Assembly: GCA_026193125.1 (NCBI GenBank)
Contig: JAPHSC010000015.1
Coordinates: 1-16,065 of the forward strand
Source of the DNA: Gammaproteobacteria bacterium
GTDB lineage: Bacteria > Pseudomonadota > Gammaproteobacteria > Steroidobacterales > BM003
Reading direction: 5' to 3'
DNA: 16,065 bases
The notes under the pieces are model-generated. The model made no database searches, was not told where the DNA came from, and saw only the letters and a program-made list of their open reading frames with translations. The position numbers and the translations under genes are program-made. Positions 1 to 6,244 of this stretch are shown here, piece by piece; the first letter of the stretch is position 1; each line of letters opens with the position of its first letter.

Positions 1-1506
1 GTAGGTGTCGGTGCATCTATCCTGGGTACGCCGTGGCGACGCAGGCAGGGTTTCAATCAACTCGAAGGACTGCAGAAACTGCTGTTCCAGTTTTGACCAC
101 TGCTCGCTGCCCACTTCAATCTTGAAGGCATGAGCGAGAAAGTTATCCGGGCCTGTATTCTCATCCAGTCGGCGCACCAGGTAACCGATGGCGTGAATGA
201 ACTGCTCGCGGCGGGTCGCAGGAGCATATAGCAGGAGATTACTGACAACTTCAAACAGGGCCCTGCGCTGGTGATTCGCCATCCCTTCCAGCATCTCAAA
301 CTGGACCTTGTCCTCGGCCCCGGTGGCGGTGGCCAGTACCAATCCATAAGAAAGGTCGAACAGGTTATGCGAGGCTATGCCCAGGTGCACGGCGTTGATA
401 TTTTCCGGAATCAGGCCTTCACGTAACATGCGCTTGTAGTTCGCATCCACCTGGGCCTTGAATTTGTAGGGTGCCTGGGGCCAGCCATGCAATGACGCAT
501 CGACCTTTTCCATTTCAAGGTTGGCGCCCTTGACCAGTCGCACGGTCACCGGCGCTCCACCTGCCGCCACTCGCTGCCTGGCCCAGGCGTTGATGCGTTT
601 CTGTACCTCCCAGGCATCGGGCAGGTAAGCCTGAAGCGCGATCCCCGCGCGCACCTGCTGCATGCCGGGTCGGTCCAGCGTGCGCATGAACGCCTCGGCG
701 GTTACGCTCATATCCCGGTATTCTTCCATGTCCAGGTACACAAATTTGGGCACCTCCGTACCATCGCTGCGCCGGTACCGCATGCGGGCAGCTTCGCGAT
801 ATATCAGCTCCAGGCGCTCACATAAAACCTCTACCGAGTCCTCCCAGGCAAGCGAGGATATTTGTGAATAGATAGTCGAAATCTTGATTGACAGGCATTC
901 CAGGTCAGGTTTCTGCAGGGCGCTCAGATAAGTGTTCATCCGCTCGGCTGCGGCCTGCTCTCCCAGCAAGGCCTCGCCAAGGAAATTTACATTCATACGC
1001 ACACCGGTAGCTTGTCGATCACGCAGGTGCTGGGTAAGAATTTCTTCCTCGGCAGGGAGAATTACATTGGCCGACTCCCGCCGCATACGTTCCTGGACTA
1101 TCGGCACCGCCACGCCTGGCAGCCACGCTCCAAATGACCTGAACCCCTGGAGCAAGGCACGATCCAGTCCGGAGAAGAAACGGGGTATCCCCTGCACGTC
1201 CAGAATGTGCAGCAATTGATTCACGGCTCTGCGCGAGGTACTTGAGCGCAGAGTCTGATCGGTCATCTGCGTGAGAGTCGCCTTGTCATGAGGACTCTGC
1301 ATCATGCGCTCAAGCTCGTCCTGCTGGCGTCTTTCCGGGGCCGTCTGTAACTGCATGGCTCGCTGCTGCAGCAAGCGGGCAAGATCTATTGCCTGGCGTG
1401 CATGCAGGGGAGCATCCGGATACAGGCCGGCGTCGGGCTCAGCCAGTTGGACTTTAATTTTGGAAGGCCGGGAGGCCGGGCCGGTCGTGTTCGCAGAATC
1501 TCGCAT
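1..1506 (-). CDS. PutA-like proline dehydrogenase, probably the bifunctional PRODH/P5C dehydrogenase (partial, N-terminal 502 codons)
   Basis: Oxidises L-proline to pyrroline-5-carboxylate with FAD. In the fused form a C-terminal aldehyde dehydrogenase then makes glutamate. The gene enters from the window edge, so only the N-terminal part is visible. PRODH active-site motifs are in order: SIKIS with Lys208, YLDMEEYRD with Asp259, QAYLPD, VRLVKGAN and YLVRRLDEN with Arg445/446. Their spacing resembles E. coli PutA (Lys329, Asp370, Arg555/556). The frame stays open 56 codons past the Arg pair with linker-like sequence, which favours the fused enzyme, but the ALDH domain itself is not visible. 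There is no room for, or sign of, an N-terminal ribbon-helix-helix domain, so it is unlikely to repress its own gene as E. coli PutA does. The ATG start is chosen for a GAGG seven bases upstream. marC lies 121 bp upstream on the same strand. Confidence 0.88.
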   Translation of the reverse strand, partial: MRDSANTTGPASRPSKIKVQLAEPDAGLYPDAPLHARQAIDLARLLQQRAMQLQTAPERRQQDELERMMQSPHDKATLTQMTDQTLRSSTSRRAVNQLLHILDVQGIPRFFSGLDRALLQGFRSFGAWLPGVAVPIVQERMRRESANVILPAEEEILTQHLRDRQATGVRMNVNFLGEALLGEQAAAERMNTYLSALQKPDLECLSIKISTIYSQISSLAWEDSVEVLCERLELIYREAARMRYRRSDGTEVPKFVYLDMEEYRDMSVTAEAFMRTLDRPGMQQVRAGIALQAYLPDAWEVQKRINAWARQRVAAGGAPVTVRLVKGANLEMEKVDASLHGWPQAPYKFKAQVDANYKRMLREGLIPENINAVHLGIASHNLFDLSYGLVLATATGAEDKVQFEMLEGMANHQRRALFEVVSNLLLYAPATRREQFIHAIGYLVRRLDENTGPDNFLAHAFKIEVGSEQWSKLEQQFLQSFELIETLPASPRRTQDRCTDTY

Positions 1507-1627
1507 GGGTGGTCCTCAAGCTGGTGCGCAGACTTCATGTCAGCACCGGGGAATTATCGATGCCACCCGGTCTGCAGGGTATACGGACTAGCCACAGAGC
1601 CGCACGTTGCGGCAGCGGGAAATCGGG
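1507..1627 (-). promoter_or_regulatory. Intergenic leader between marC and the proline dehydrogenase gene
   Basis: Reading on the minus strand, a GATAAT -10-like hexamer lies at 1558–1553, about 47 bases before the proline dehydrogenase ATG, but no good -35 stands 16–18 bases upstream. A short perfect hairpin with a 6-bp stem (GCCGCA/TGCGGC) and 3-nt loop sits at 1599–1613, just after the marC stop. It lacks a T-run, so it is at most a weak terminator or RNA-end stabiliser. Promoter assignment is tentative. Confidence 0.3.
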
Positions 1628-2218
1628 CTATACCTGCATCCAGAACTGGTGAATTCCATTCATCAGCATTTGCACTGCAATGGTTACCAGCACCATGCCC
1701 ATCAAGCGCTCCATCGCCAACAGGCCGCGCTGACCGAGGCGTTTCCGCAGTGTGCTGGCCACCAGGATAATCACCGAGGTGGCGAGCCAGGCCATGAACA
1801 GGGCAGCTAGCCACTCGGGCCAGCGATTTGGCTCGCGGCTCATAAACAGGAGTACGGTGGACAAGGCCGAAGGACCCGCCACGTAAGGGATGGCCAGCGG
1901 CACGATAAACGGCTCGCCTTCCAGTTCTTCCTTGCGGGACCCGTGCTGGGGCGGAAAAATCATCTTGATGGCAATCAGCAACAAAATAATGCCACCGGAG
2001 GCCGTCAGCGCGGGCTCGGATATATTCAGGGCGCCAAGAAAATACTGGCCCAGGAACAGGAACAGCACCAGGGCCACCAGGGCGAAGACAAGCTCCCTGA
2101 CAACCACCCTGGTCTGTCGAGCGGGGTCCACCTGCTTCATTGCTGACAGGAAGAACGGTATGTTCCCAAAAGGGTCCATCACCATGAACAGCAGCAGTGC
2201 AGCAGAGATTATTGTCAT
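1628..2218 (-). CDS. MarC-family integral membrane protein
   Basis: A 196-residue polytopic inner-membrane protein of the MarC (UPF0056/SnatA) family. Some members of this family have been reported as small neutral amino-acid transporters. E. coli MarC itself has no settled function and is not a confirmed drug-resistance protein. The family signature MDPFGNIPFFL lies near the N-terminus, followed by alternating hydrophobic segments and a hydrophilic loop (GSRKEELEGEPF) before the IPYVAGPSALSTV segment, consistent with six helices. The frame could open further at a TTG (2293), but that would start one base from the divergent MFS gene and add 25 atypical residues. The ATG at 2218 gives the usual family length, although no strong ribosome site precedes it. 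It shares a short divergent control region with the MFS gene. The substrate cannot be told from sequence. Confidence 0.86.
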   Translation of the reverse strand: MTIISAALLLFMVMDPFGNIPFFLSAMKQVDPARQTRVVVRELVFALVALVLFLFLGQYFLGALNISEPALTASGGIILLLIAIKMIFPPQHGSRKEELEGEPFIVPLAIPYVAGPSALSTVLLFMSREPNRWPEWLAALFMAWLATSVIILVASTLRKRLGQRGLLAMERLMGMVLVTIAVQMLMNGIHQFWMQV

Positions 2219-2294
2219 GATCAGGCTCGGGAAAGATGCAGGGCCAGAGGCAAAACGGTATGTTACCTGCTGAATAGGCGCCCGAGAAAACAAT
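2219..2294. promoter_or_regulatory. Divergent control region between marC and the MFS gene
   Basis: 76 bp separate the two opposed start codons, so both promoters must lie here or overlap the coding ends. There is a small inverted repeat GGTA-TGT-TACC at 2257–2267, and CTCGGG (2226–2231) matches CCCGAG (2281–2286) in inverted orientation. No hexamer pair is good enough to name a promoter for either gene. Confidence 0.3.
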
Positions 2295-3632
2295 ATGACT
2301 CAAGCCGAGACGCAGCCACCGCACTCTTCCCCGGTAATTGGCAGCAATGTGCGCTGGCGCGTGCTGACCCTGATGGTAGCGATCAGCTTCTTCTCCTATG
2401 TCTATCGCTACAATCTCTCGACCTCCGGGCTGGCAGTACGGGACGAGCTTGGCCTGAGTGACACCGAGTTGGGTCTGGTGTTGGCAGTTTTCGCCTGGGG
2501 TTACATGCTGTTCCAGTTTCCGGGCGGTCTGTTCGGACATATTCTGGGATCGCGCAAGACCATGACCATCATGATCACCGCCTGGGGAGCGATTACCTTG
2601 CTCACTGGCCTCTTACCAGGACAGGAAACTCAATCGGCAGCTCTGATTATCGGTGAACTGGTCATCCTGCGATTCCTGATGGGGATGTTCCAGGCCCCGC
2701 TGTTCCCGGTGCTGGCCGCCAGCGTGGCCAACTGGTTTCCGGTTTCCCGCTGGGCCCTGCCCAACGGTCTTAGCAGCGTAGGCGCCACCCTGGGTGCGGC
2801 TGCCACGCCCGCCCTCGTAGCCTGGATGGTCGTAGACCTGGGCTGGCGAGCCTCATTTTATCTCACCGCGCTTCCCACCGTGCTGCTTGCGATCCTGTGG
2901 TGGTGGTACGTACGGGACATGCCCTCTGAACATGCCTCGGTGCACCCGGGAGAACTGGACCTGATCCGGCGTGGGCGGGTCAAGCAACCCGAGCAGCCCC
3001 CCTTGGGACAATTGCTGAGACAACTGCTTAAAAACCGTGACGTATTGTTGTTGGCCGGTAGTTATTTTTGCATGAACTGGGTCTGGTACATTTTTTTTTC
3101 CTGGCTCATGGTCTACCTGGTGGATGTCAGGGGCTTTGACATCATTAATGCAGGGATGCTGGCCGCCGCTCCCTGGATCGCCGGATCTTTTGGTGCCGGT
3201 CTCGGAGGCGAGGCCTGTGATCGATTATGCCAACGAATTGGTCCTCGCTGGGGCTGTCGTCTGCCTGCCATGGCGGGGTTGTGTGTCTCCGCGATCATGC
3301 TGATCTCGGGTGCCTATGCCCCGGACCCATACATTGCAGTGGCATTTCTTTCATTGTGTTACGCCTGTAACCAGTTCACCGAGGGCGCCTACTGGCAGGC
3401 CACCACCTTCGTGGGTGGGCGTTACACCGCCGCGGCAGGCGGGGTCCTGAACACCGGGGGCAATATTGCGGGAGTCATCGCCACCCCTATGACAGCCGTT
3501 TTATTTCAGCACTTTGGCTGGTTGGTGGCGCTGGCAACCGGATCCGCTTTTGCCCTGATAGCCGCGGCACTCTGGCTGCTGATTCGGGCGGACCGTCCCA
3601 TGCTCGGGGAAATGGCAGAAACCGAAGGATAA
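2295..3632 (+). CDS. Major facilitator superfamily (MFS) transporter
   Basis: A 445-residue inner-membrane secondary transporter with the pattern of 12 transmembrane helices split by a polar central loop around residues 210–245. The N-terminal half carries an MFS-like loop after helix 2 (FGHILGSRKTM), and the opening SFFSYVYRYNLS resembles the anion:cation symporter type of MFS carrier. The substrate is unknown; organic acids or amino-acid derivatives are plausible for that group only by analogy. The ATG is preceded by a weak GAG-containing site. A run of nine T lies inside the gene at 3091–3099 (codons for Ile266-Phe-Phe-Ser269), a potential slippage site. It is divergent from marC and looks monocistronic. 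Confidence 0.85.
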   Translation: MTQAETQPPHSSPVIGSNVRWRVLTLMVAISFFSYVYRYNLSTSGLAVRDELGLSDTELGLVLAVFAWGYMLFQFPGGLFGHILGSRKTMTIMITAWGAITLLTGLLPGQETQSAALIIGELVILRFLMGMFQAPLFPVLAASVANWFPVSRWALPNGLSSVGATLGAAATPALVAWMVVDLGWRASFYLTALPTVLLAILWWWYVRDMPSEHASVHPGELDLIRRGRVKQPEQPPLGQLLRQLLKNRDVLLLAGSYFCMNWVWYIFFSWLMVYLVDVRGFDIINAGMLAAAPWIAGSFGAGLGGEACDRLCQRIGPRWGCRLPAMAGLCVSAIMLISGAYAPDPYIAVAFLSLCYACNQFTEGAYWQATTFVGGRYTAAAGGVLNTGGNIAGVIATPMTAVLFQHFGWLVALATGSAFALIAAALWLLIRADRPMLGEMAETEG

Positions 3633-3807
3633 AACTCAAAGACCGACCAAGTCTGCGCCCCGCAGTTTGGGAAAACAATCCGCAGCTACCGAAGTCCACC
3701 CTCGATAATCCCGAATTATCCCAACTCGCTGTAAAGCCCAGTATTGCCCTGCAGTCATCCGGATTTTCATCCGGTCTGTGACCGTGGCATCAACAGGGAG
3801 TTGAGAA
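3633..3807 (+). promoter_or_regulatory. Intergenic region upstream of the repeat protein gene
   Basis: After the MFS stop there is an imperfect hairpin at 3647–3670 (CCAA, then CTGCG/CGCAG, closed by TTGG) with no T-run, so it is a weak terminator candidate. Further down, TCATCCGG occurs twice (3755–3762 and 3767–3774), 12 bp apart. The same stretch contains the inverted repeat CCGGAT-TTTC-ATCCGG (3759–3774) and the 8-bp palindrome ATCCGGAT. A ribosome site AGGGAG lies just before the next ATG. No clear -35/-10 pair was identified. Confidence 0.35.
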
Positions 3808-4254
3808 ATGCTATACAGGGAAATCATTGGCGTAGTCGCCACCTCACTATTACTCGCAATCGCCTCACCGGCGCTCGCACAGGGTCAAGGCCAGGGTCAA
3901 GATCAGGGTCAAGGCCAGGGTCAGGGTCAGGCTGATCGGGATATGACCCACCAGATGGATAAGACGCAGGCCATGGATCGCGACATGGATCAGGATCGTG
4001 ACCAGACCAAGGATAAGGATCAGGATCAGGATCGTGACCAGGATCGTGATCAGGATCGTATCCATCAGGACGAGGCCATCTACGGATCGGCCTTGATGAC
4101 TGCGGAAGAGCAGAACCGGTACCGCAAACGTCTGGAACAGGCGGATGGCGAGCAGGAAAAGGCTCGAATCCGCGCTGAGCATCAGAATCAGATGCAGGAG
4201 CGGGCACGGCAACAAGGTGTCGAGTTACCCGAGCCCGAGCCTACCTCCGAGTAA
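3808..4254 (+). CDS. Exported low-complexity protein with Gln-Gly and Asp-X dipeptide repeats
   Basis: No function is recognised. The 148-residue product has a clear Sec signal peptide (hydrophobic core at residues 7–20, cleavage after ALA at 24), so it should be periplasmic. Residues 25–41 alternate Gln with Gly. Residues 43–60 hold several Met and one His. From 57 to 83 every second residue is Asp, except Thr67, with Arg, Gln, Lys or Met between. Residues about 89–142 form a charged, probably helical tail beginning IYGSALMTAEEQNRYRKRL and ending near GVELPEP. As I recall, similar tails occur in small periplasmic proteins of other proteobacteria, so this may be the conserved part and the repeat a variable spacer. 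The repeats come from 6-nt DNA units, so copy-number changes keep the frame. AGGGAG supports the ATG. Metal or cation binding by the Asp/Met/His region is speculation. Confidence 0.8.
   Translation: MLYREIIGVVATSLLLAIASPALAQGQGQGQDQGQGQGQGQADRDMTHQMDKTQAMDRDMDQDRDQTKDKDQDQDRDQDRDQDRIHQDEAIYGSALMTAEEQNRYRKRLEQADGEQEKARIRAEHQNQMQERARQQGVELPEPEPTSE
3880..4057 (+). repeat. In-frame hexanucleotide tandem repeat tract
   Basis: Imperfect 6-bp units of two kinds: CAG/CAA + GGT/GGC (Gln-Gly) at 3880–3930, then GAT/GAC + CAG/CGT (Asp-Gln, Asp-Arg) mainly at 3976–4057. An 18-base unit starting GATCAGGATCGT occurs identically at 3988–4005 and 4024–4041. All units are multiples of three, so expansion or contraction would change protein length without a frameshift. 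Confidence 0.85.
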
Positions 4255-4272
4255 GGCTCTGAGTCCAAGGAT

Positions 4273-4320
4273 CGCCAGCGGTGGGCCATCGTGGCCCACC
4301 CGTCTGGCGGGGCTTTCTTT
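4273..4320 (+). terminator. Rho-independent terminator or attenuator between the repeat gene and the OMP gene
   Basis: A perfect 9-bp stem, GGTGGGCCA (4280–4288) with TGGCCCACC (4292–4300), has a TCG loop. It sits inside an outer 6-bp stem, CGCCAG (4273–4278) with CTGGCG (4304–4309). A GGGC and then TTTCTTT follow. It begins 18 bases after the upstream stop and ends 23 bases before the downstream ATG. That leaves no room for a separate promoter after it, so it probably lowers rather than abolishes transcription into the outer-membrane protein gene. Confidence 0.7.
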
Positions 4321-4343
4321 CGCAACACATTCCGGGAGCGGAT

Positions 4344-5129
4344 ATGAGTACCCAGCTATTGCGCCTGGCGCGTCTGGCAATATGGACGTTACTGGGCCTT
4401 ATCAGCGCCAACTGCTATGCACAGCAGCAGGGCTTTACCCTTAGAGCAGGTGTTGAATACTCCTCGGGCCAGTATGGGGGCACCGAGGATATTGACGATA
4501 TCTATGTACCCATTACCGGCATACTGGTTTCCGGGAAATGGGGATTTCGCGCAACCATACCCTACCTCCAGGTCAAGGGTCCGGAAGGAACGGAACTTGG
4601 TCCAGGCGGCGAACCGCTACCCGGGACCGGGGACATCGTTACCGAGTCCGGCTTGGGCGATATCTACCTGGGCCTCACCTATTTCGATCTCTATGTCAGC
4701 AGCGACCGGCGTTTTCTGCTGGATCTCACAGGGAAAGTGAAGCTGGGTACGGCTGACGAGACCAAAGGCCTCGGCTCCGGCGAGAATGACTACTCGATTC
4801 AACTGGATGGTTACCGCTTTTTCGATAGCTTCAGCCTGTTCGGCACGCTCGGCTACAAGGTGCGCGGCCAACCAAGCTACAGCACACTGGATGACGTCTG
4901 GTTCGTATCCGTGGGTGGCAGCCTGCCTGTCGCTAACCGCACGCGGCTCGGAATGTCACTGAACCTCAGTCCGTCGGCCTATTCGGATCGCGAAGATTTG
5001 CGGGATATCAGCCTGTACCTGTCTCACTGGACGCAAGGCAGTTGGCGTTACAGCGGCTACCTGAGCGCCGGACTCAGCGACAGCAGCCCGGACATGGGCG
5101 CGGGGTTTAGCGTGGGCTACCACTTCTAG
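4344..5129 (+). CDS. Outer-membrane beta-barrel protein of the PF13557 (Phenol_MetA_deg) type
   Basis: A 261-residue protein with a signal peptide (residues 1–25, cleavage after CYA) and a mature part of alternating beta-strand pattern ending in an aromatic (GYHF), as outer-membrane barrels do. Stretches such as IPYLQVKGPEG, ESGLGDIYLGLTY, LDLTGKVKLGTADE and GLGSGENDYSIQLD match the family often labelled 'transporter' or MetA-pathway OMP. The real function is generally unknown and the label says little about phenol. The ATG at 4344 is chosen over upstream in-frame starts because GGGAG precedes it and the signal peptide then begins correctly; the earlier starts fall inside the terminator hairpin. 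It lies 89 bp downstream of the repeat protein gene, same strand, with the hairpin between. It converges on the tRNA gene. Confidence 0.82.
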   Translation: MSTQLLRLARLAIWTLLGLISANCYAQQQGFTLRAGVEYSSGQYGGTEDIDDIYVPITGILVSGKWGFRATIPYLQVKGPEGTELGPGGEPLPGTGDIVTESGLGDIYLGLTYFDLYVSSDRRFLLDLTGKVKLGTADETKGLGSGENDYSIQLDGYRFFDSFSLFGTLGYKVRGQPSYSTLDDVWFVSVGGSLPVANRTRLGMSLNLSPSAYSDREDLRDISLYLSHWTQGSWRYSGYLSAGLSDSSPDMGAGFSVGYHF

Positions 5130-5145
5130 AGCGAGGTTGGGGAAG

Positions 5146-5221
5146 TGGTGCCGGCGCCAGGAGTCGAACCCGGGACCTGAGGTTTACAAAACCCCTGCTC
5201 TACCAACTGAGCTACACCGGC
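5146..5221 (-). tRNA. tRNA-Thr (anticodon UGU)
   Basis: A complete 76-nt cloverleaf on the minus strand, starting GCCGGTG and ending GCCGGCACCA with CCA encoded. The D arm carries AGCTCAGTTGGTAGAGC and the T arm GGGTTCGACTCC. The anticodon arm GGGGT-TTTGTAA-ACCTC puts TGT at the anticodon, reading ACA (and related ACN) threonine codons. The acceptor stem pairs fully (GCCGGTG with CGCCGGC, allowing G–T). It is a single tRNA rather than part of a visible cluster. It lies 42 bp after the metallophosphoesterase stop, with its own promoter, and converges on the OMP gene. Confidence 0.96.
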
Positions 5222-5237
5222 AGGTGCACAAAGGAAA

Positions 5238-5270
5238 CGCGATTATTCTTACTTTTGGCCCATCTAGCAA
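5238..5270 (-). promoter_or_regulatory. Sigma70-type promoter for tRNA-Thr with GC-rich discriminator
   Basis: On the minus strand TTGCTA (5270–5265) and AATAAT (5247–5242) are separated by exactly 17 bases. CGCG follows the -10 directly (5241–5238), and the mature tRNA 5' end is about 20 bases past the -10. A GC-rich discriminator is typical of stringently controlled stable-RNA promoters. The -35 overlaps the stop of the metallophosphoesterase gene. Confidence 0.6.
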
Positions 5271-6244
5271 GGGCTACACAGCCGATGGAGGGTTACCTCG
5301 GGCCGGCAATTAAAGCGGACGTCCAGCACCGACGAGCCCGCGCCCACCGAGGTGTAACCCCTAAGGCTGCCGTACTGCCAATTGCCCGAGATGATCCGGC
5401 CAGGGCAGCGGGCATTGGCATACAGCGCTCTGCCGCCTGGCAACGCAATTTGTCCACCGTGAGTGTGCCCGCACAACAACAGGTCCACATCGGCCGCCTC
5501 AGCCAGCTGGTAAATTTCTGGCGAATGCGCCAGGAGCACCCTGAGCTGCCCTTCTGGAACCGAATTCAGCGCCATCTCCAGATCATCTGTCTGGAAAAAA
5601 TGGGGATCATCCACACCCACTATGTAGACGGTTGCTCCCGGTCGCTCCACCGGCACCGCCGTGTTGTACAGCAGGTGGTAACCCATCGCGATCATATCCG
5701 GAATCATGTCCGAGCTGTCGTGATTGCCCAGTACCGCATAGGTTGTGCCGCTTAGCACCTGTCTGAGAATGGACAAGCCACGCAGTGCGGGTCGAGGGTC
5801 ACCATGTGTATGGAAACGATAATCTCCGGTTAGCACGCACAGGTCATATTCCAGGGGCGCTACAACCTCGGCCAGGCGCAGGGCAAAATCCGGTCGCGAA
5901 TCCAGGTGCAGATCGGAGATATGCAACACGGTGAAGCCGTCAAAGCTGTTTGGGAGGCGTGCCAAAGTCACAGGGTTTTCTCGAATACCGATATCCATGG
6001 CATTGCGTCGGCCCCGCTCCAGCATGCCTGTCATGCGCAACGCGTTTCGAATCAGGGAGGCGGAGAGCAGCGAGTTCTCGGGATGGAAGAATGTCTTGCC
6101 ACCACCGAAAACCTTGGTGTCCGCGTGGCGTTGCTCAAGTTCCTTGCGTCGCGCCAGGGAAGCGTCCAATCCATTGCCTCGAAAATCACTGATTTTCCCT
6201 GGGGACACAGCCGTCTCACCCGCAGCCGAATCCGGCCTATTCAT
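5264..6244 (-). CDS. Metallophosphoesterase (calcineurin-like, YkuE/LpxG-like)
   Basis: A 326-residue binuclear-metal phosphoesterase. The metal-binding motifs appear in order: DLHLD (Asp111, His113), GDYRFH (Asp141), GNHD (173–176), AHSPE (His240) and GHTHGGQ (259–265). The substrate is not evident. Relatives include YkuE/YaeI-like enzymes and Chlamydia LpxG, which hydrolyses UDP-2,3-diacylglucosamine in lipid A synthesis. Sharing a gene run with plsY makes a lipid substrate imaginable, but this is inference. The first 100 residues precede the catalytic fold; residues 60–100 look conserved-family-like, while 1–55 are polar and may be dispensable. There is no signal peptide. The ATG overlaps the end of the SPOR gene by 8 bases, indicating translational coupling, and it is the last protein gene of the run. 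Confidence 0.85.
   Translation of the reverse strand: MNRPDSAAGETAVSPGKISDFRGNGLDASLARRKELEQRHADTKVFGGGKTFFHPENSLLSASLIRNALRMTGMLERGRRNAMDIGIRENPVTLARLPNSFDGFTVLHISDLHLDSRPDFALRLAEVVAPLEYDLCVLTGDYRFHTHGDPRPALRGLSILRQVLSGTTYAVLGNHDSSDMIPDMIAMGYHLLYNTAVPVERPGATVYIVGVDDPHFFQTDDLEMALNSVPEGQLRVLLAHSPEIYQLAEAADVDLLLCGHTHGGQIALPGGRALYANARCPGRIISGNWQYGSLRGYTSVGAGSSVLDVRFNCRPEVTLHRLCSPC

Noticed and set aside
2219..2293. TTG start adding 25 residues to MarC
   Set aside because: It would begin one base from the divergent MFS ATG, and the extra residues are not typical of the family. The ATG at 2218 gives the usual length and N-terminal motif.
1554..2540. Open frame of 328 codons on the minus strand across marC and the MFS start
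   Set aside because: It overlaps two well-recognised genes in another frame, its composition is not protein-like, and it shows no family motif.
3880..4057. Repeat tract as a CRISPR array
   Set aside because: Units are 6 bp, contiguous and in frame with a coding sequence; there are no unique spacers and no cas genes.
3824..4215. Long open frames on the minus strand through the repeat gene, rich in Asp-Pro or in Leu-Ile
   Set aside because: They are antisense readings of the same hexanucleotide repeat. The plus-strand frame has a ribosome site, a signal peptide and a non-repetitive conserved-looking tail.
4281..4343. Upstream in-frame ATG for the outer-membrane protein
   Set aside because: It lies within the terminator stem and would put 21 polar residues before the signal peptide; the ATG at 4344 has GGGAG upstream.
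5120..5148. Inverted repeat CCACTTC/GAAGTGG across the OMP stop and the tRNA 3' end, as a bidirectional terminator
   Set aside because: The loop is 15 nt, there is no T-run on either strand, and one arm is part of the tRNA CCA end. Probably chance.
5146..5180. tRNA 3' half as an attachment site of an integrated element within this window
   Set aside because: I find no second copy of the 3' end and no integrase or phage genes here. Integration can only be considered for sequence outside the window.
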